From NCBI GenBank assembly GCA_026391855.1, contig JAPLDE010000256.1, positions 6,906-44,755 on the forward strand: a stretch of DNA of 37,850 nucleotides. Direction: 5' to 3'. The notes beneath the pieces are model-generated. The model was given only the letters and a program-made list of their open reading frames with translations, was not told the origin of the DNA and searched no databases. Source of the stretch: Bacteroidota bacterium. Lineage in GTDB: Bacteria; Bacteroidota; Bacteroidia; Bacteroidales; CAIXZF01. Of the stretch, positions 1 through 8,345 are shown piece after piece; position 1 is the first letter of the stretch, and each line of letters starts with the position of its first letter. The translations under genes were made by a program, and so were the position numbers.

Positions 1-1940
1 TCGCTCACCTTTCTGGGAACTTCTCCCCGGTTCGATCCGAAGTTGGAATATGACAGCAGTGCGATACGGGGCACCGTGTTGAACTGTTGAACGGCAAAGG
101 CCGTCTGAAGGGTGATCTCGACCAGCTGTTCGACAGTTGGGTTTTTATTTACCGTACAATCGGAGAAAAAGAACGGCCCTTGTTTGGTATTGATGATGTA
201 CATGCCGGAGACCACGTTGGCTCCCGGCTTTTTACCTATGGTTTCGAGGGCAGGGCGGATGGAGTCCGGGTAATTACGGGTCAGCCCGGAGATCATGGCA
301 TGTGCATACCCTGTCTCAACAAGCATAGGTGCGTAATAATTCCTGTGGGTCATCAGATCTTTGGCGGAGGTCATGGTAACACCGCGGCGCTGGCGTTTTT
401 TAAAAAGTACCTCGGCGAACTGGTGACGGGTTTGCTTTACTTCATCCGATTTAGGGTCAATGATTTCAACACCCTCAAGGGCCAGCTCATTTGAAGCAAT
501 CAGTTTTTCTATTTTCGTCTTGTTTCCCATCAGAATGGGAATAGCCAGTCCTTCATTCAGGCAGATCTCAGCTGCTTTCAGCATTTTGTAATTTTCCGAA
601 TCAGCAAAAACAACCCGTTTGGGATCGGCTTTGGCTCTGGACTTGATCTGCCTCATCAATGGGTTGGTGGTACCCAGTCGTTTTCCCAGTTCTTCCTTAT
701 AGGCTTCCCAGTCGGCGATGGGTTTCCTGGCAACACCGGAGTCCATGGCGGCTTTGGCAACGGCCGGGGCAACATGAGTGATCAGCCTGGGATCAAATGG
801 CTTGGGAATGATATAATCTTTTCCAAAATGGAGATTGGTGGTATTATAGGCAATGTTTACCTCGTCAGGGACAGGCATCTTGGCCAGTTCAGCCAGGGCG
901 ATGGAAGCGGCCAGTTTCATTTCATCATTGATGGTGGTTGCTCTCACATCAAGGGCTCCGCGGAAGATAAAGGGAAAGCCGAGCACGTTATTGATCTGGT
1001 TGGGATAATCGGAACGACCGGTGGCCATGATGATGTCGCTCCTTGTATTAACGGCATCGTTGTATGCGATCTCCGGTTTTGGATTGGCCAGGGCAAAAAT
1101 GATGGGGGTCGTATTCATGGTATGCAGCCATTCTTTTTTGAAAGCATCCGCTACCGACAATCCAAGGAACATATCAGCGCCTTTTACAGCTTCTTCCAGG
1201 GTTCCCCAGTCTTTTGCAACAGCAAAGGTAGCTTTCACCTTGTTCATGTCTGTCCTTCCCTTATGCAGGCATCCTTTGCTATCGAACATAATAATGTTCT
1301 CCGGATTCACCCCGAGTTTAATATAAAGCCGTGAACAGGAAATGGCTGAAGCCCCTGCTCCGTTTACAACAATACGGACTTTGCTTATATCTTTCCCGGT
1401 GATCTCCAGGGCATTCAGCAAACCGGCAGAGGTGATGATAGCGGTACCGTGCTGATCATCATGCATAACCGGGATATTCAGTGCTGCTTTTACCCTGTCT
1501 TCTACCTCAAAACATTCAGGCGCTTTAATATCTTCCAGGTTGATCCCGCCAAAAGTGGGAGCAATCTGGATAATGGTTTCTACCAGTTTGTCCACATCTT
1601 TGGTAGTAACCTCAATATCAAAGACATCAATATCAGCAAATATCTTAAAAAGCAATCCTTTGCCTTCCATAACCGGTTTTCCGGCTTCTGTTCCGATATC
1701 ACCCAAACCCAGGACGGCTGTTCCGTTAGAAATAACCGCCACAAGGTTGCCTTTGGCGGTATACTTGTATACATCGTCGGGGTTTGCCTGGATTCTCAGG
1801 CAGGGATCTGCTACTCCCGGTGTATAAGCCAGGGAAAGATCTCTTTGAGTTGAATAAGGTTTGGTGGGGATAACCTCAATTTTACCGGGTCTGCCTTCGG
1901 CATGGTACGATAGTGCGTCTTTTCTGAATAAATTGTCCAT
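1..1940 (-). CDS. maeB: NADP-dependent malic enzyme with C-terminal phosphotransacetylase-like domain (3' end outside window)
   Basis: Oxidative decarboxylation of malate to pyruvate, linking the C4 pool to pyruvate and NADPH in the cytoplasm. About 646 codons are present from the ATG at 1940; the family is usually about 750-770 residues, so only the end is cut off by the window edge. Visible signatures are YTPGV (catalytic Tyr39), MEGKG (catalytic Lys94), the metal site around Glu136-Asp137 with HDDQHGTAI near 160, and the Rossmann motif NGAGASA near 193. From about residue 430 the sequence changes to a phosphotransacetylase-like domain ([14 protein letters not shown]), typical of MaeB, where it is regulatory rather than known to be catalytic. 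It is the most distal gene of a leftward run and is probably transcribed from its own promoter, because 167 bp separate it from dsbD. Confidence 0.95.
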   Translation of the reverse strand, partial: MDNLFRKDALSYHAEGRPGKIEVIPTKPYSTQRDLSLAYTPGVADPCLRIQANPDDVYKYTAKGNLVAVISNGTAVLGLGDIGTEAGKPVMEGKGLLFKIFADIDVFDIEVTTKDVDKLVETIIQIAPTFGGINLEDIKAPECFEVEDRVKAALNIPVMHDDQHGTAIITSAGLLNALEITGKDISKVRIVVNGAGASAISCSRLYIKLGVNPENIIMFDSKGCLHKGRTDMNKVKATFAVAKDWGTLEEAVKGADMFLGLSVADAFKKEWLHTMNTTPIIFALANPKPEIAYNDAVNTRSDIIMATGRSDYPNQINNVLGFPFIFRGALDVRATTINDEMKLAASIALAELAKMPVPDEVNIAYNTTNLHFGKDYIIPKPFDPRLITHVAPAVAKAAMDSGVARKPIADWEAYKEELGKRLGTTNPLMRQIKSRAKADPKRVVFADSENYKMLKAAEICLNEGLAIPILMGNKTKIEKLIASNELALEGVEIIDPKSDEVKQTRHQFAEVLFKKRQRRGVTMTSAKDLMTHRNYYAPMLVETGYAHAMISGLTRNYPDSIRPALETIGKKPGANVVSGMYIINTKQGPFFFSDCTVNKNPTVEQLVEITLQTAFAVQQFNTVPRIALLSYSNFGSNRGEVPRKVS

Positions 1941-1985
1941 TGTAGTGAAGATTATTGAAAGAAAATTTCTGATTGCATGGTTATA

Positions 1986-1993
1986 CAAACATA
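1986..1993 (-). promoter_or_regulatory. Candidate Bacteroidota -7 box for maeB
   Basis: The minus strand reads TATGTTTG, matching the TAnnTTTG -7 consensus, 46 bp before the maeB ATG. No TTG sits at the expected -33 distance, so this is only half a promoter and may be chance in AT-rich DNA. Confidence 0.35.
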
Positions 1994-2053
1994 CAAGAAA
2001 AAACCTTACTGTTAACACATTAACAATAAAATAGAAACAAAATAATTTTAAAA

Positions 2054-2086
2054 CTCCATGATTGAGGAAAGCATACAATCATGGGG
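2054..2086 (-). terminator. Probable intrinsic terminator after dsbD
   Basis: CCATGATTG (2056-2064) and CAATCATGG (2076-2084) form a perfect 9-bp stem, extendable by two pairs, with an 11-nt loop. On the minus strand the stem is followed by a T-rich stretch (TTTTAAAATTATTTTG). It lies 22 bp beyond the dsbD stop codon, which suits termination of the dsbD transcript before maeB. Confidence 0.55.
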
Positions 2087-2107
2087 TGTCTGGAGGAAAG
2101 TAAAAAT

Positions 2108-4258
2108 TTATTTTGAAGAGATAACCTGCCGGGTTCTCTTTTCAAACTCTGCCTTGCCGGAATCAAGGAATTTGACGAAGGCATCAATGTCGAGGTTATA
2201 AGCCCTGGGGGGGACCAGCAGGTTTCCGTCAGTGTCGAGCAGCACGTAATAAGGTTGTGCATTTACGTTAAACCTGGAGATCTGGAGATCGGCATATTTT
2301 TTCCCGATGGTATTTTTTACCTTACCGTCATACTTTGAGGTAATCCATTCATTTTCAGGCAGAGAGGTCTTGTCATCCACATAAAGGGCGATGACCACAA
2401 AATTATCCCTCATTCGTTGCAAAACCGGTGGTGCCGACCATACATTGGCCTCCATTTCGCGGCAGTTTACACATCCGTGGCCTGTAAAGTCAATGAAGAC
2501 AGGCTTATTCATTTTTTTAGCACAGGCCAGGCCCTGGTCATAGTCGAAATAACCCTGCAGACCATGTGGAAGGTGCAGGAAGTCTCCGTGCCTGGGTTTT
2601 TCGCACAATGAATTAGGCTGGTTTGAGGCGTTTCCTCCTCCCTGTAGCCCGGGACCGGCGTTATCCCTGACAATGGCATTGATATCGAAATCAAGTGAAG
2701 TCTGGGGCGGGAGATAGCCTGACAAAGCTTTCAGCGGGGCCCCGAACATACCTGGTATCATGTACACTACGAAGGTAAAGGTGACGATGGCCAGCATCAG
2801 CCGGGGCACCCCGATATGGGGAACATCGCTGTCATGGGAAAACTTCAGCTTCCCGAGCAGATAAAAACCCATCAGGGTGAAAATCACGATCCAGAAGGCC
2901 AGGTAAACTTCCCGGTCAAGTATGCCCCAATGGTAGGTTTGGTCGGCAATGCTAAGGAATTTTAAACCCAGTGCCAGTTCGATGAAACCAAGGACGACTT
3001 TTACGGAGTTCAGCCATCCGCCTGATTTAGGCAGTCCTTTCAGCCAATGGGGAAAGAAGGCAAAGATTGAAAAAGGCAGGGCAAAGGCCAGGGAAAAACC
3101 AAACATTCCAATGATGGGTTCAAGCACTTTTCCACCGGCAGAAGCCACCAGTATGGCGCCAACGATAGGGCCGGTACAGGAAAACGACACCAGTACCAGG
3201 GTAAAGGCCATAAAGAAAGCCCCCATCAAACCGCCTTTGTCAACCTGCTGATCTGATTTGTTGATCATCCAGCTGGGAAGGGTGATCTCGAACATTCCGA
3301 AAAAGGAAGCGGCAAAAATGAGGAAGATCAGGAAAAATAACACATTGGGGATCCAGTGGGTACTCAGGAAGTTGGCAAAATTGGCGCCCAGGGTCACTGC
3401 AACAAGGGTACCGATAATGGTGTAAATGAGGATGATGGATATGCCAAAAACGGTGGCTTCCAGCTTTGCTTTGGCTTTCTTTTTGTCTTTCATGAAATAG
3501 GAAACCGTCATCGGTATCATCGGGAAGACGCAGGGAGTGAGGATGGCAGCCAGACCGGCCAGGAAAGAGAAAAAGAACAGGGTCCATAGTGATTTGCTGA
3601 TCTTTTCGTAAGGAGAAGCCTTGGATGCGCTGACCTGGGCCGAATCGGCCTTACTTTGAGCGGTAACGGCAGTTTTACCCGGTTTGGCCGTATCTTTTCC
3701 GGTGACTGCATTGGCAGGAGTATTGGTAACAGGCTGTTTTTCAGCCTCTTTAACGTTGGTTGTGGCTGCTGTTGCGGTATATCCTTTAAAGGTGAACTCA
3801 AAATCTTCCTCCTTGGGAACAAGGCATTTGGTGTCGTCGCAAGCCATAAACTCAAGGAAGCCTTTGATCATAGGTGATTTATCGGAAACAATCCTGACTT
3901 TTTGTTTGAAGACTGCTTTTCCATCGAAATATTTAATGTCGGCATTAAAGACTTTGTCGAAATGGGCTTTAACATTGGGTTCCTCGGTTTTTCCAATGAG
4001 TTCAACCCCTTTTTTTGTTTCAAAATGAAAGGAAGTGGGAACAGGTCCATCTTCAGTTACTTTCTGGGAGTAAAGGTGCCAGTTCTTGTCAATCTTTGCC
4101 GTGAAAGTCAGTTCGGCTTCCGAACCGGAGACTTTTACAGCGGTGAAGGTCCATTTAACAGGGTCAAGGATCTGGGCGAAAGAGAAGGTTGATACCAGGC
4201 AGAACAATAAAAGCAGGGTAACTTTTCCGATCGATCGCAGAGTCTTTAAATACTTCAT
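2108..4258 (-). CDS. dsbD: Thiol:disulfide interchange protein DsbD (cytochrome c biogenesis transmembrane protein with thioredoxin domain)
   Basis: Passes electrons from cytoplasmic thioredoxin across the inner membrane to periplasmic substrates. The ATG at 4258 is chosen because it opens directly into a signal peptide (MKYLKTLRSIGK then a hydrophobic run ending FSFAQ); an in-frame extension to 4324 would bury it and overlap fabD. The 716 residues show: an N-terminal periplasmic domain (about 30-160) with the cysteine pair Cys140/Cys145 in MACDDTKC; an Ala/Thr/Lys-rich linker (about 161-215); an eight-helix core (about 225-505) with Cys243 in LTPCVFPM and Cys361 in SFSCTGP; and a C-terminal thioredoxin-like domain with Cys596-Val-Asn-Cys599 in GHGCVNCREME. 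All three cysteine pairs needed for the relay are present. It starts 58 bp after fabD and ends at a likely terminator. Confidence 0.95.
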   Translation of the reverse strand: MKYLKTLRSIGKVTLLLLFCLVSTFSFAQILDPVKWTFTAVKVSGSEAELTFTAKIDKNWHLYSQKVTEDGPVPTSFHFETKKGVELIGKTEEPNVKAHFDKVFNADIKYFDGKAVFKQKVRIVSDKSPMIKGFLEFMACDDTKCLVPKEEDFEFTFKGYTATAATTNVKEAEKQPVTNTPANAVTGKDTAKPGKTAVTAQSKADSAQVSASKASPYEKISKSLWTLFFFSFLAGLAAILTPCVFPMIPMTVSYFMKDKKKAKAKLEATVFGISIILIYTIIGTLVAVTLGANFANFLSTHWIPNVLFFLIFLIFAASFFGMFEITLPSWMINKSDQQVDKGGLMGAFFMAFTLVLVSFSCTGPIVGAILVASAGGKVLEPIIGMFGFSLAFALPFSIFAFFPHWLKGLPKSGGWLNSVKVVLGFIELALGLKFLSIADQTYHWGILDREVYLAFWIVIFTLMGFYLLGKLKFSHDSDVPHIGVPRLMLAIVTFTFVVYMIPGMFGAPLKALSGYLPPQTSLDFDINAIVRDNAGPGLQGGGNASNQPNSLCEKPRHGDFLHLPHGLQGYFDYDQGLACAKKMNKPVFIDFTGHGCVNCREMEANVWSAPPVLQRMRDNFVVIALYVDDKTSLPENEWITSKYDGKVKNTIGKKYADLQISRFNVNAQPYYVLLDTDGNLLVPPRAYNLDIDAFVKFLDSGKAEFEKRTRQVISSK

Positions 4259-4316
4259 AATGAATTTATTATAAAGAGAGCATGCTGAGTTTGAGAGTAT
4301 GTATAATGAGGATTGA

Positions 4317-5192
4317 TCAGGCACTCAGGGCCTCCATGGAAGGGTCGACTTTTTTAACCAATCCCTGGAGAACGGTACCGGGGCCAACTTCAATAAACCT
4401 GGTAGCTCCGTCTTTGATCATATTTTTAACGATCTGTGTCCATAAAACGGGAGCTGTGAGCTGTTTGATCAGGTTTTCCCGGATCAGGTCAGCATCGGAA
4501 GTAGGCAGGGCAGTAGCATTTTGGTATACCGGGCAGATGGGTGAATGGAAAACCGTTGCCCGGATGGCGTCGGCCAGTTCGGCCCGGGCCGGTTCCATCA
4601 GCGGAGAATGAAAAGCGCCTCCCACCTTAAGCGGCAGCGCCCTTTTGGCTCCTGCTTCCTTCAACAGTCGGCATGCTTTTTCAATACCAGCCATTGATCC
4701 TGAGATCACCAGTTGTCCGGGGCTGTTGTAATTAGCCGGAACAACGATCTCATCTGTAATCGAAGCCAGTACCTCTTCCACCTTCTCATCCTCAAGCCCA
4801 AGAATCGCTGCCATAGTGGAAGGTTCTGATTCACAAGCTTTCTGCATGGCCATGGCACGGGCAAAGACCAGTTTCAGTCCGTCTTCGAAAGAGAGGGCCC
4901 CATTGGCCACCAGGGATGAAAATTCACCCAGGGAATGACCGGCAACCATATCGGGACTGAAATCTGCCAGCGTACGGGCAAGAATGACAGAATGAAGGAA
5001 AATAGCGGGTTGTGTCACCCTTGTTTGTCTCAGGTCCTCATCAGTACCTGAAAACATCAGGTCGGTAATGCGGAAGCCAAGGATATCATTGGCCTTTTCA
5101 AACAATTCTTTTGCCAGTGGATTGGTATCATACAATTCTTTGCCCATTCCCACAAACTGGGCTCCCTGTCCGGGAAAAACATATGCTGTCAT
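4317..5192 (-). CDS. fabD: Malonyl-CoA:acyl carrier protein transacylase
   Basis: Moves the malonyl group from CoA to ACP to supply type II fatty acid synthesis. The 291-residue protein is normal length for FabD. It opens with the family signature FPGQGAQ, carries the nucleophile Ser87 in GHSLGE, Arg112 in the FARA segment that holds the malonyl carboxylate, and His195 in GGAFHSPLM. The C-terminus has the usual NATA/LTAPVLW and EVGPG segments. The ATG at 5192 lies 60 bp after the Bax-inhibitor gene; dsbD begins 58 bp after its stop, so the three may be co-transcribed. No other fatty acid genes are nearby, unlike the fab clusters of many Proteobacteria. Confidence 0.97.
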   Translation of the reverse strand: MTAYVFPGQGAQFVGMGKELYDTNPLAKELFEKANDILGFRITDLMFSGTDEDLRQTRVTQPAIFLHSVILARTLADFSPDMVAGHSLGEFSSLVANGALSFEDGLKLVFARAMAMQKACESEPSTMAAILGLEDEKVEEVLASITDEIVVPANYNSPGQLVISGSMAGIEKACRLLKEAGAKRALPLKVGGAFHSPLMEPARAELADAIRATVFHSPICPVYQNATALPTSDADLIRENLIKQLTAPVLWTQIVKNMIKDGATRFIEVGPGTVLQGLVKKVDPSMEALSA

Positions 5193-5252
5193 AACTTCAA
5201 ATGTGAAAGTTGATTATCCGTTTTGCACCGGAGGGTGAGTTGATTGCCCTGA

Positions 5253-5978
5253 TTACCTGCGGTTTCCGAAAAACCTGAGCAGGAAAAGGAAAAGATTGAT
5301 AAAATCAAGGTAAAGGGTCAAGGCTCCCATGATCGTTAGTTTGCGGGTGGCATCTGTGCCGTAATCCACGCCGCTTCCTATCCTTTTCAGCTTCTGGACA
5401 TCGTAACCGGTAAGGCCCGTAAAGACGATTACCCCGATGAAACTGATGATATACTGCATGGAATCACTTTTCATGAACATGTTTACCACGGTGGCAATGA
5501 TCAGGCCGACGAGACCCATCATCATCAGCGATCCGAAGCGGGTCAGGTCAATCTGGGTGGTATAGCCTGCAATGGCCATGGTCCCGAACATTCCGGCTGT
5601 GATGGCAAAGGTCAGGAAGATGGAACTCATCGTATAGGCGATGAAGATAAAGCTCAGACTCATACCCAACAATACTGAGAAAGCGATAAAAAGCAGGGTC
5701 ATTACCGGAGCCGATAATTTCCGGAAACCGGCGGACATTAGCAGGACGAATCCAAGGGGAGCCAGCAGTACTACCCAACCCAGGAAAGTCATTCCCGTCG
5801 GGGTCCTGAGCATTCCCAACAGGGAAGGGGAGGAGGCGAACAGAAATGAAGTGACGGCAGTAACCGTCAGGGCAAAGAACATCCACGAAAAAACATGGGC
5901 AATAAAGGTCTTTGCCATCGTAATACTCCCTCTCTGAGAGGAAGAAATTACTTCATAAGAAGAATCTTCTACATTCAT
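5253..5978 (-). CDS. Bax inhibitor-1 / YccA-YbhL family integral membrane protein
   Basis: A 241-residue, highly hydrophobic protein with about seven transmembrane helices beginning at residue 27 (HVFSWMFFALTVTAVTSFLF). The middle has Gly-rich helices (GTMAIAGYTTQIDL) and the C-terminus has the family pattern GYDVQKLKRI followed by ALTLYLDFINLFLFLLRFFG, which is highly diagnostic of the BI-1/YccA family. Characterised relatives include the pH-sensitive calcium leak channel BsYetJ and E. coli YccA, which modulates FtsH. The substrate here cannot be read from sequence. An ftsH gene is in the same window but 24 kb away in another operon, so a YccA-like role is only a possibility. The first 20 residues are polar, as usual for the cytoplasmic N-terminus. 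Confidence 0.9.
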   Translation of the reverse strand: MNVEDSSYEVISSSQRGSITMAKTFIAHVFSWMFFALTVTAVTSFLFASSPSLLGMLRTPTGMTFLGWVVLLAPLGFVLLMSAGFRKLSAPVMTLLFIAFSVLLGMSLSFIFIAYTMSSIFLTFAITAGMFGTMAIAGYTTQIDLTRFGSLMMMGLVGLIIATVVNMFMKSDSMQYIISFIGVIVFTGLTGYDVQKLKRIGSGVDYGTDATRKLTIMGALTLYLDFINLFLFLLRFFGNRR

Positions 5979-6004
5979 TTTGATTATTCCTTAAAAAATG
6001 TCTG

Positions 6005-6021
6005 CAAATGTAGCAAACTTA
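6005..6021 (-). promoter_or_regulatory. Candidate -7 boxes upstream of the Bax-inhibitor gene
   Basis: Two minus-strand matches to TAnnTTTG lie side by side: TAAGTTTG (6021-6014) and TACATTTG (6012-6005), 27-43 bp before the ATG at 5978. Neither has a clear TTG at the -33 distance. They sit in the 68-bp gap after folE and suggest an internal promoter in the leftward run. Confidence 0.35.
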
Positions 6022-6046
6022 ATGATTCAAAGATTATTGTTCCGGA

Positions 6047-6688
6047 TCAGTGCAGCCGTGAACTGATCAGGTGCATGAATTCGGACCTGGTTTTTTCGAT
6101 CAGGAAAGCACCGGTAAAATCGGAGGTAGTGGTAACCGAATTTTGTTTCTGTATACCCCTCATCGACATGCACATATGGACTGCTTCGATAACCACGGCA
6201 ACTCCCAGGGGTTTCAGCGTATTATGTATGCATTCCTTGATCTGGGTGGTGAGTCTTTCCTGTACCTGCAACCTTCTGGCAAAAGCATCCACCACCCTGG
6301 GGATCTTGCTGAGTCCAACGATATAACCGTTGGGAATATAGGCTACATGGGCTTTACCGAAGAAGGGAAGCATATGGTGCTCGCACATACTATACAGCTC
6401 AATGTCTTTTACGATCACCATTTCCTGGTATTTTTCCTTAAACATAGCCGAACGAAGGATTTTTTCCGGGTCAATGTGGTATCCATGGGTCAAAAACTCA
6501 AGGGCTTTGGCCACCCTGACCGGGGTATCCTGCAACCCTTCCCTTTTTGGATCTTCACCTATGAGCCTCAGTACTTCAGAATAATGGAACTTTAGTTTGT
6601 CAAGTGTGTCGGCATTGTAGAGCTCAAGCTTTTCATAACCGTCCATCATATTTTCTTCGAGCATTTCCTGCAATATCGATCTGTCCAT
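6047..6688 (-). CDS. folE: GTP cyclohydrolase I
   Basis: Converts GTP to 7,8-dihydroneopterin triphosphate, the entry step to folate, biopterin and queuosine-type deazapurines. Starting at the ATG at 6688 gives 213 residues. This start is preferred over an in-frame extension to 6784 because that would overlap the upstream gene by 95 bp and add sequence foreign to the family. Zinc ligands are in place: Cys102 in [10 protein letters not shown], His105, and Cys173 in HMCMSMRG, each offset by eight from E. coli FolE. GTP-binding segments [10 protein letters not shown] and [16 protein letters not shown] are intact. The start follows the stop of the PTPS/QueD gene by one base, implying translational coupling and a shared pterin pathway. 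Confidence 0.96.
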   Translation of the reverse strand: MDRSILQEMLEENMMDGYEKLELYNADTLDKLKFHYSEVLRLIGEDPKREGLQDTPVRVAKALEFLTHGYHIDPEKILRSAMFKEKYQEMVIVKDIELYSMCEHHMLPFFGKAHVAYIPNGYIVGLSKIPRVVDAFARRLQVQERLTTQIKECIHNTLKPLGVAVVIEAVHMCMSMRGIQKQNSVTTTSDFTGAFLIEKTRSEFMHLISSRLH

Positions 6689-6689
6689 A

Positions 6690-7142
6690 TTATTGGTTAT
6701 TAGTCTTGTTTCCAAGGTATTCGGCAGCATTATTTTCGGTTTCTTCCACTCTGACAGCGTACAAACTGGTTCCCAGCCCGGCAACGGGTCCTGCCAGTTC
6801 TTCCCAAATCCCTATGGCAAGGTTTTCGGTTGAGGCCAGCTTTCCCCTCATGAAGCCCACTTCAATATTTATATTTTTATGATCTAACTGATTGATTACC
6901 AAGTCGCGGATAAGTTGGCTTAACTGTTTCAGGTTAGCAACAAAGCCGGTTTCCGGGTCAACTTCGCCCTCAACAGTAATATATAAGGTGTAATTATGCC
7001 CGTGCCAGTTTGGGTTTGAACATTTCCCGAAGACTTCCAGGTTTTTTTCATCGCTGTATTCAGGGCGAAAAAGACGGTGAGCGGCATTAAAGTGTTCACG
7101 GCGGGTAAGGCGGACCATAAGGCCGGTGTTTGTTAAAACCAT
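6690..7142 (-). CDS. queD: 6-pyruvoyl-tetrahydropterin synthase / QueD family enzyme
   Basis: Acts on the FolE product dihydroneopterin triphosphate, giving either 6-carboxytetrahydropterin (queuosine route) or 6-pyruvoyltetrahydropterin (biopterin route). The 150-residue protein has zinc ligands His22 (FNAAHRL), His47 and His49 (NWHGHNY), and the probable catalytic Cys41. The spacing Cys-x5-His-Gly-His and the wording [13 protein letters not shown] resemble animal PTPS more than E. coli QueD, which has a shorter Cys-x3-HGH spacing. The C-terminal VRVEET glutamates that anchor the pterin are present. A second in-frame ATG at 7118 (residue 9) is equally possible as start. It is directly followed by folE. 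No queC, queE or queF is nearby, so the pathway branch is unresolved and the symbol is provisional. Confidence 0.85.
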   Translation of the reverse strand: MVLTNTGLMVRLTRREHFNAAHRLFRPEYSDEKNLEVFGKCSNPNWHGHNYTLYITVEGEVDPETGFVANLKQLSQLIRDLVINQLDHKNINIEVGFMRGKLASTENLAIGIWEELAGPVAGLGTSLYAVRVEETENNAAEYLGNKTNNQ

Positions 7143-7160
7143 CAGGTATAAATGGTGTTA

Positions 7161-7168
7161 CAAAAGTA
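7161..7168 (-). promoter_or_regulatory. Candidate -7 box for queD-folE
   Basis: The minus strand reads TACTTTTG, a match to TAnnTTTG, 19 bp before the ATG at 7142. No TTG is seen at the -33 position. The short leader is typical of Bacteroidota housekeeping genes. Confidence 0.4.
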
Positions 7169-7231
7169 GCAAAAAGATCGTTTGGTTACTATTTTCAGCG
7201 GTGACGGGAAAGGGCGGGGTTTAGCCAGGGC

Positions 7232-7259
7232 AAAAAAAACCCGGCAGAGTATGCCGGGT
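7232..7259 (-). terminator. Intrinsic terminator of the sigma factor gene
   Basis: Read on the minus strand: ACCCGGCA (7259-7252), a 5-nt loop, TGCCGGGT (7246-7239), then seven T residues. This perfect 8-bp GC-rich stem with a T-run lies 20 bp after the sigma factor stop and insulates it from queD-folE. Confidence 0.85.
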
Positions 7260-7278
7260 CAGAGCAAAAACCTAAGCG

Positions 7279-7794
7279 TCAATTCATTCTGTTCTGATAT
7301 CCTTTCAGATTTTCCATCAGCTTTTTACGACCGAAGAAAATGCGGCTTTTCACCGTACCGATTGATATGTGAAGGGTTTCAGCGATTTCTTTGTACTTAT
7401 AACCCTGGGTATGCATCACAAAGGGTATCCGCTGGTCATCATCCAGCAGGTCAACCCTTTTCATGATATCTTTATAGGAGATTTGAGATTCCGGGGAAGG
7501 AATACCGGATTCTTTCGGGATGTTTAGAAAATAAAGGTCTTCTGTTGTGTCAATGATGGCGTTCGTCCTTATATTCCTGCGGTAGTTGTTGATGAAGGTA
7601 TTTTTCATGATGGTGAATGCCCATGCCTTCAGGTTGGTGTTATCTTCAAATTTATCGCGGTTGGTAAGGGCTTTGATGTAGGTGTCCTGGACCAGGTCCT
7701 TGGCTTCTTCCGAATTCGAAGTCAGGGTCATGGCAAAATAATGGAGATTATCTTGCAGGCTGGTTAACTTATGATTGAATTCAATGGCGGTCAT
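7279..7794 (-). CDS. RNA polymerase sigma factor, sigma-70 family (ECF-like)
   Basis: Directs RNA polymerase to a specific promoter set. The 171 residues contain region 2 (about 10-75; DLVQDTYIKAL and NLKAWAFTIMKNTFINNYRR) and region 4 (about 105-165; YKEIAETLHISIGTVKSRIFFGRKKL, a helix-turn-helix), joined by a short linker and with no region 1 or 3, the ECF plan. There is no anti-sigma gene beside it. The next gene upstream in the same orientation encodes a LitR/CarH-like B12-binding regulator. From memory, this pairing is seen in Bacteroidota next to carotenoid genes, but none are here. A strong terminator ends the gene. Regulation by the neighbouring MerR protein is an inference from position. 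Confidence 0.93.
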   Translation of the reverse strand: MTAIEFNHKLTSLQDNLHYFAMTLTSNSEEAKDLVQDTYIKALTNRDKFEDNTNLKAWAFTIMKNTFINNYRRNIRTNAIIDTTEDLYFLNIPKESGIPSPESQISYKDIMKRVDLLDDDQRIPFVMHTQGYKYKEIAETLHISIGTVKSRIFFGRKKLMENLKGYQNRMN

Positions 7795-7827
7795 GGCGGT
7801 TATATTTTAGGGTTCGATTTTGTTCAA

Positions 7828-7835
7828 CAAATATA
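7828..7835 (-). promoter_or_regulatory. Candidate -7 box for the sigma factor gene
   Basis: The minus strand reads TATATTTG, 34 bp before the ATG at 7794. A second match, TATTTTTG, lies further upstream at 7985-7978. No -33 TTG is well placed for either, and matches are easy to find by chance in such AT-rich DNA. Confidence 0.35.
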
Positions 7836-7911
7836 CAGCGAGAAATCAAAATATTGAACAGATTATTTGAAATAATTTTAAATAAAAATTAAATAAAATG
7901 TAAACGCATTG

Positions 7912-7967
7912 ATATACAGTGTTATACAAATGTTAAATATTATTTCAGCTGTTAATCGATTAACAGC
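7912..7967. promoter_or_regulatory. Operator-like cluster: TnTACA half-sites and a 20-bp perfect palindrome
   Basis: ATATACAG (7912-7919) and TTATACAA (7922-7929) are direct repeats 10 bp apart. TGTTA recurs at 7920, 7931 and 7950. GCTGTTAATCGATTAACAGC (7948-7967) is a perfect 20-bp palindrome. The cluster lies 118-173 bp upstream of the sigma factor start, beside the gene for a LitR/CarH-like protein. It has no T-run, so it is more like a protein-binding site than a terminator. Confidence 0.5.
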
Positions 7968-8108
7968 AATAGTTAAACAAAAATATTGAATAAGTAATGT
8001 AATACCTAATTACTTTCTTTGATTGGCAAGGGATTCAGAAGATGATATTTTGCCGGATATTGACAGGTAAGGAATCCGGCCGGGAAGGTTGGTGAAGACC
8101 CTGAAAGA

Positions 8109-8181
8109 AGGCAGAAGGCAGAAGGCAGAAGGCAAAAGCAAAGGCAGAAGGCAAAAGTAAAGGTAGAAGGCAGAAGGCAAA
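8109..8181. repeat. Degenerate AGGCAGA heptamer tandem array
   Basis: Consecutive units read AGGCAGA three times, AGGCAAA, then a 5-base AGCAA, AGGCAGA, AGGCAAA, a 5-base AGTAA, AGGTAGA, AGGCAGA, AGGCAAA. The pattern is three related blocks of heptamers separated by 5-base interruptions. Another AGGCAGAAGGC copy occurs at 8276-8286. Confidence 0.9.
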
Positions 8182-8223
8182 AAAATCATATGCTCATGTG
8201 TTCATTTGCTCATGAAAAATATG

Positions 8224-8267
8224 CTGACATCTGACATTGCGCACATCTGACATCTGACATCTGACAT
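8224..8267. repeat. CTGACAT heptamer tandem array
   Basis: CTGACAT occurs twice in tandem (8224-8237) and three times in tandem (8247-8267), separated by TGCGCACAT. Like the neighbouring array it has a 7-bp unit and is non-coding. Confidence 0.9.
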
Positions 8268-8345
8268 CGTGAAAAAGGCAGAAGGCCAATGTGCCGATTG
8301 ATCAATGTGCTAAAATGCCGGTTAACCAAAAGAGCAGGGAAATGA

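Larger units (their letters stand above)
7795..8345. other. 551-bp non-coding region between sigma factor and LitR-like genes
   Basis: No credible coding frame is present. The left part (7800-8030) is very AT-rich and holds possible promoter boxes and operator-like sites, listed separately. The right part (8100-8340) is low-complexity DNA: an AGGCAGA heptamer array, a CTGACAT heptamer array, and CAATGTGC twice (8287-8294 and 8303-8310). No terminator for the LitR-like gene was recognised. Confidence 0.8.

Noticed and set aside
1..1940. Malic enzyme fused to a phosphotransacetylase-like domain as a novel fusion
   Set aside because: This is the normal architecture of MaeB proteins.
7948..7967. 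Terminator hairpin upstream of the sigma factor
   Set aside because: The stem is AT-rich, has no unpaired loop or following T-run, and is not at a gene end.
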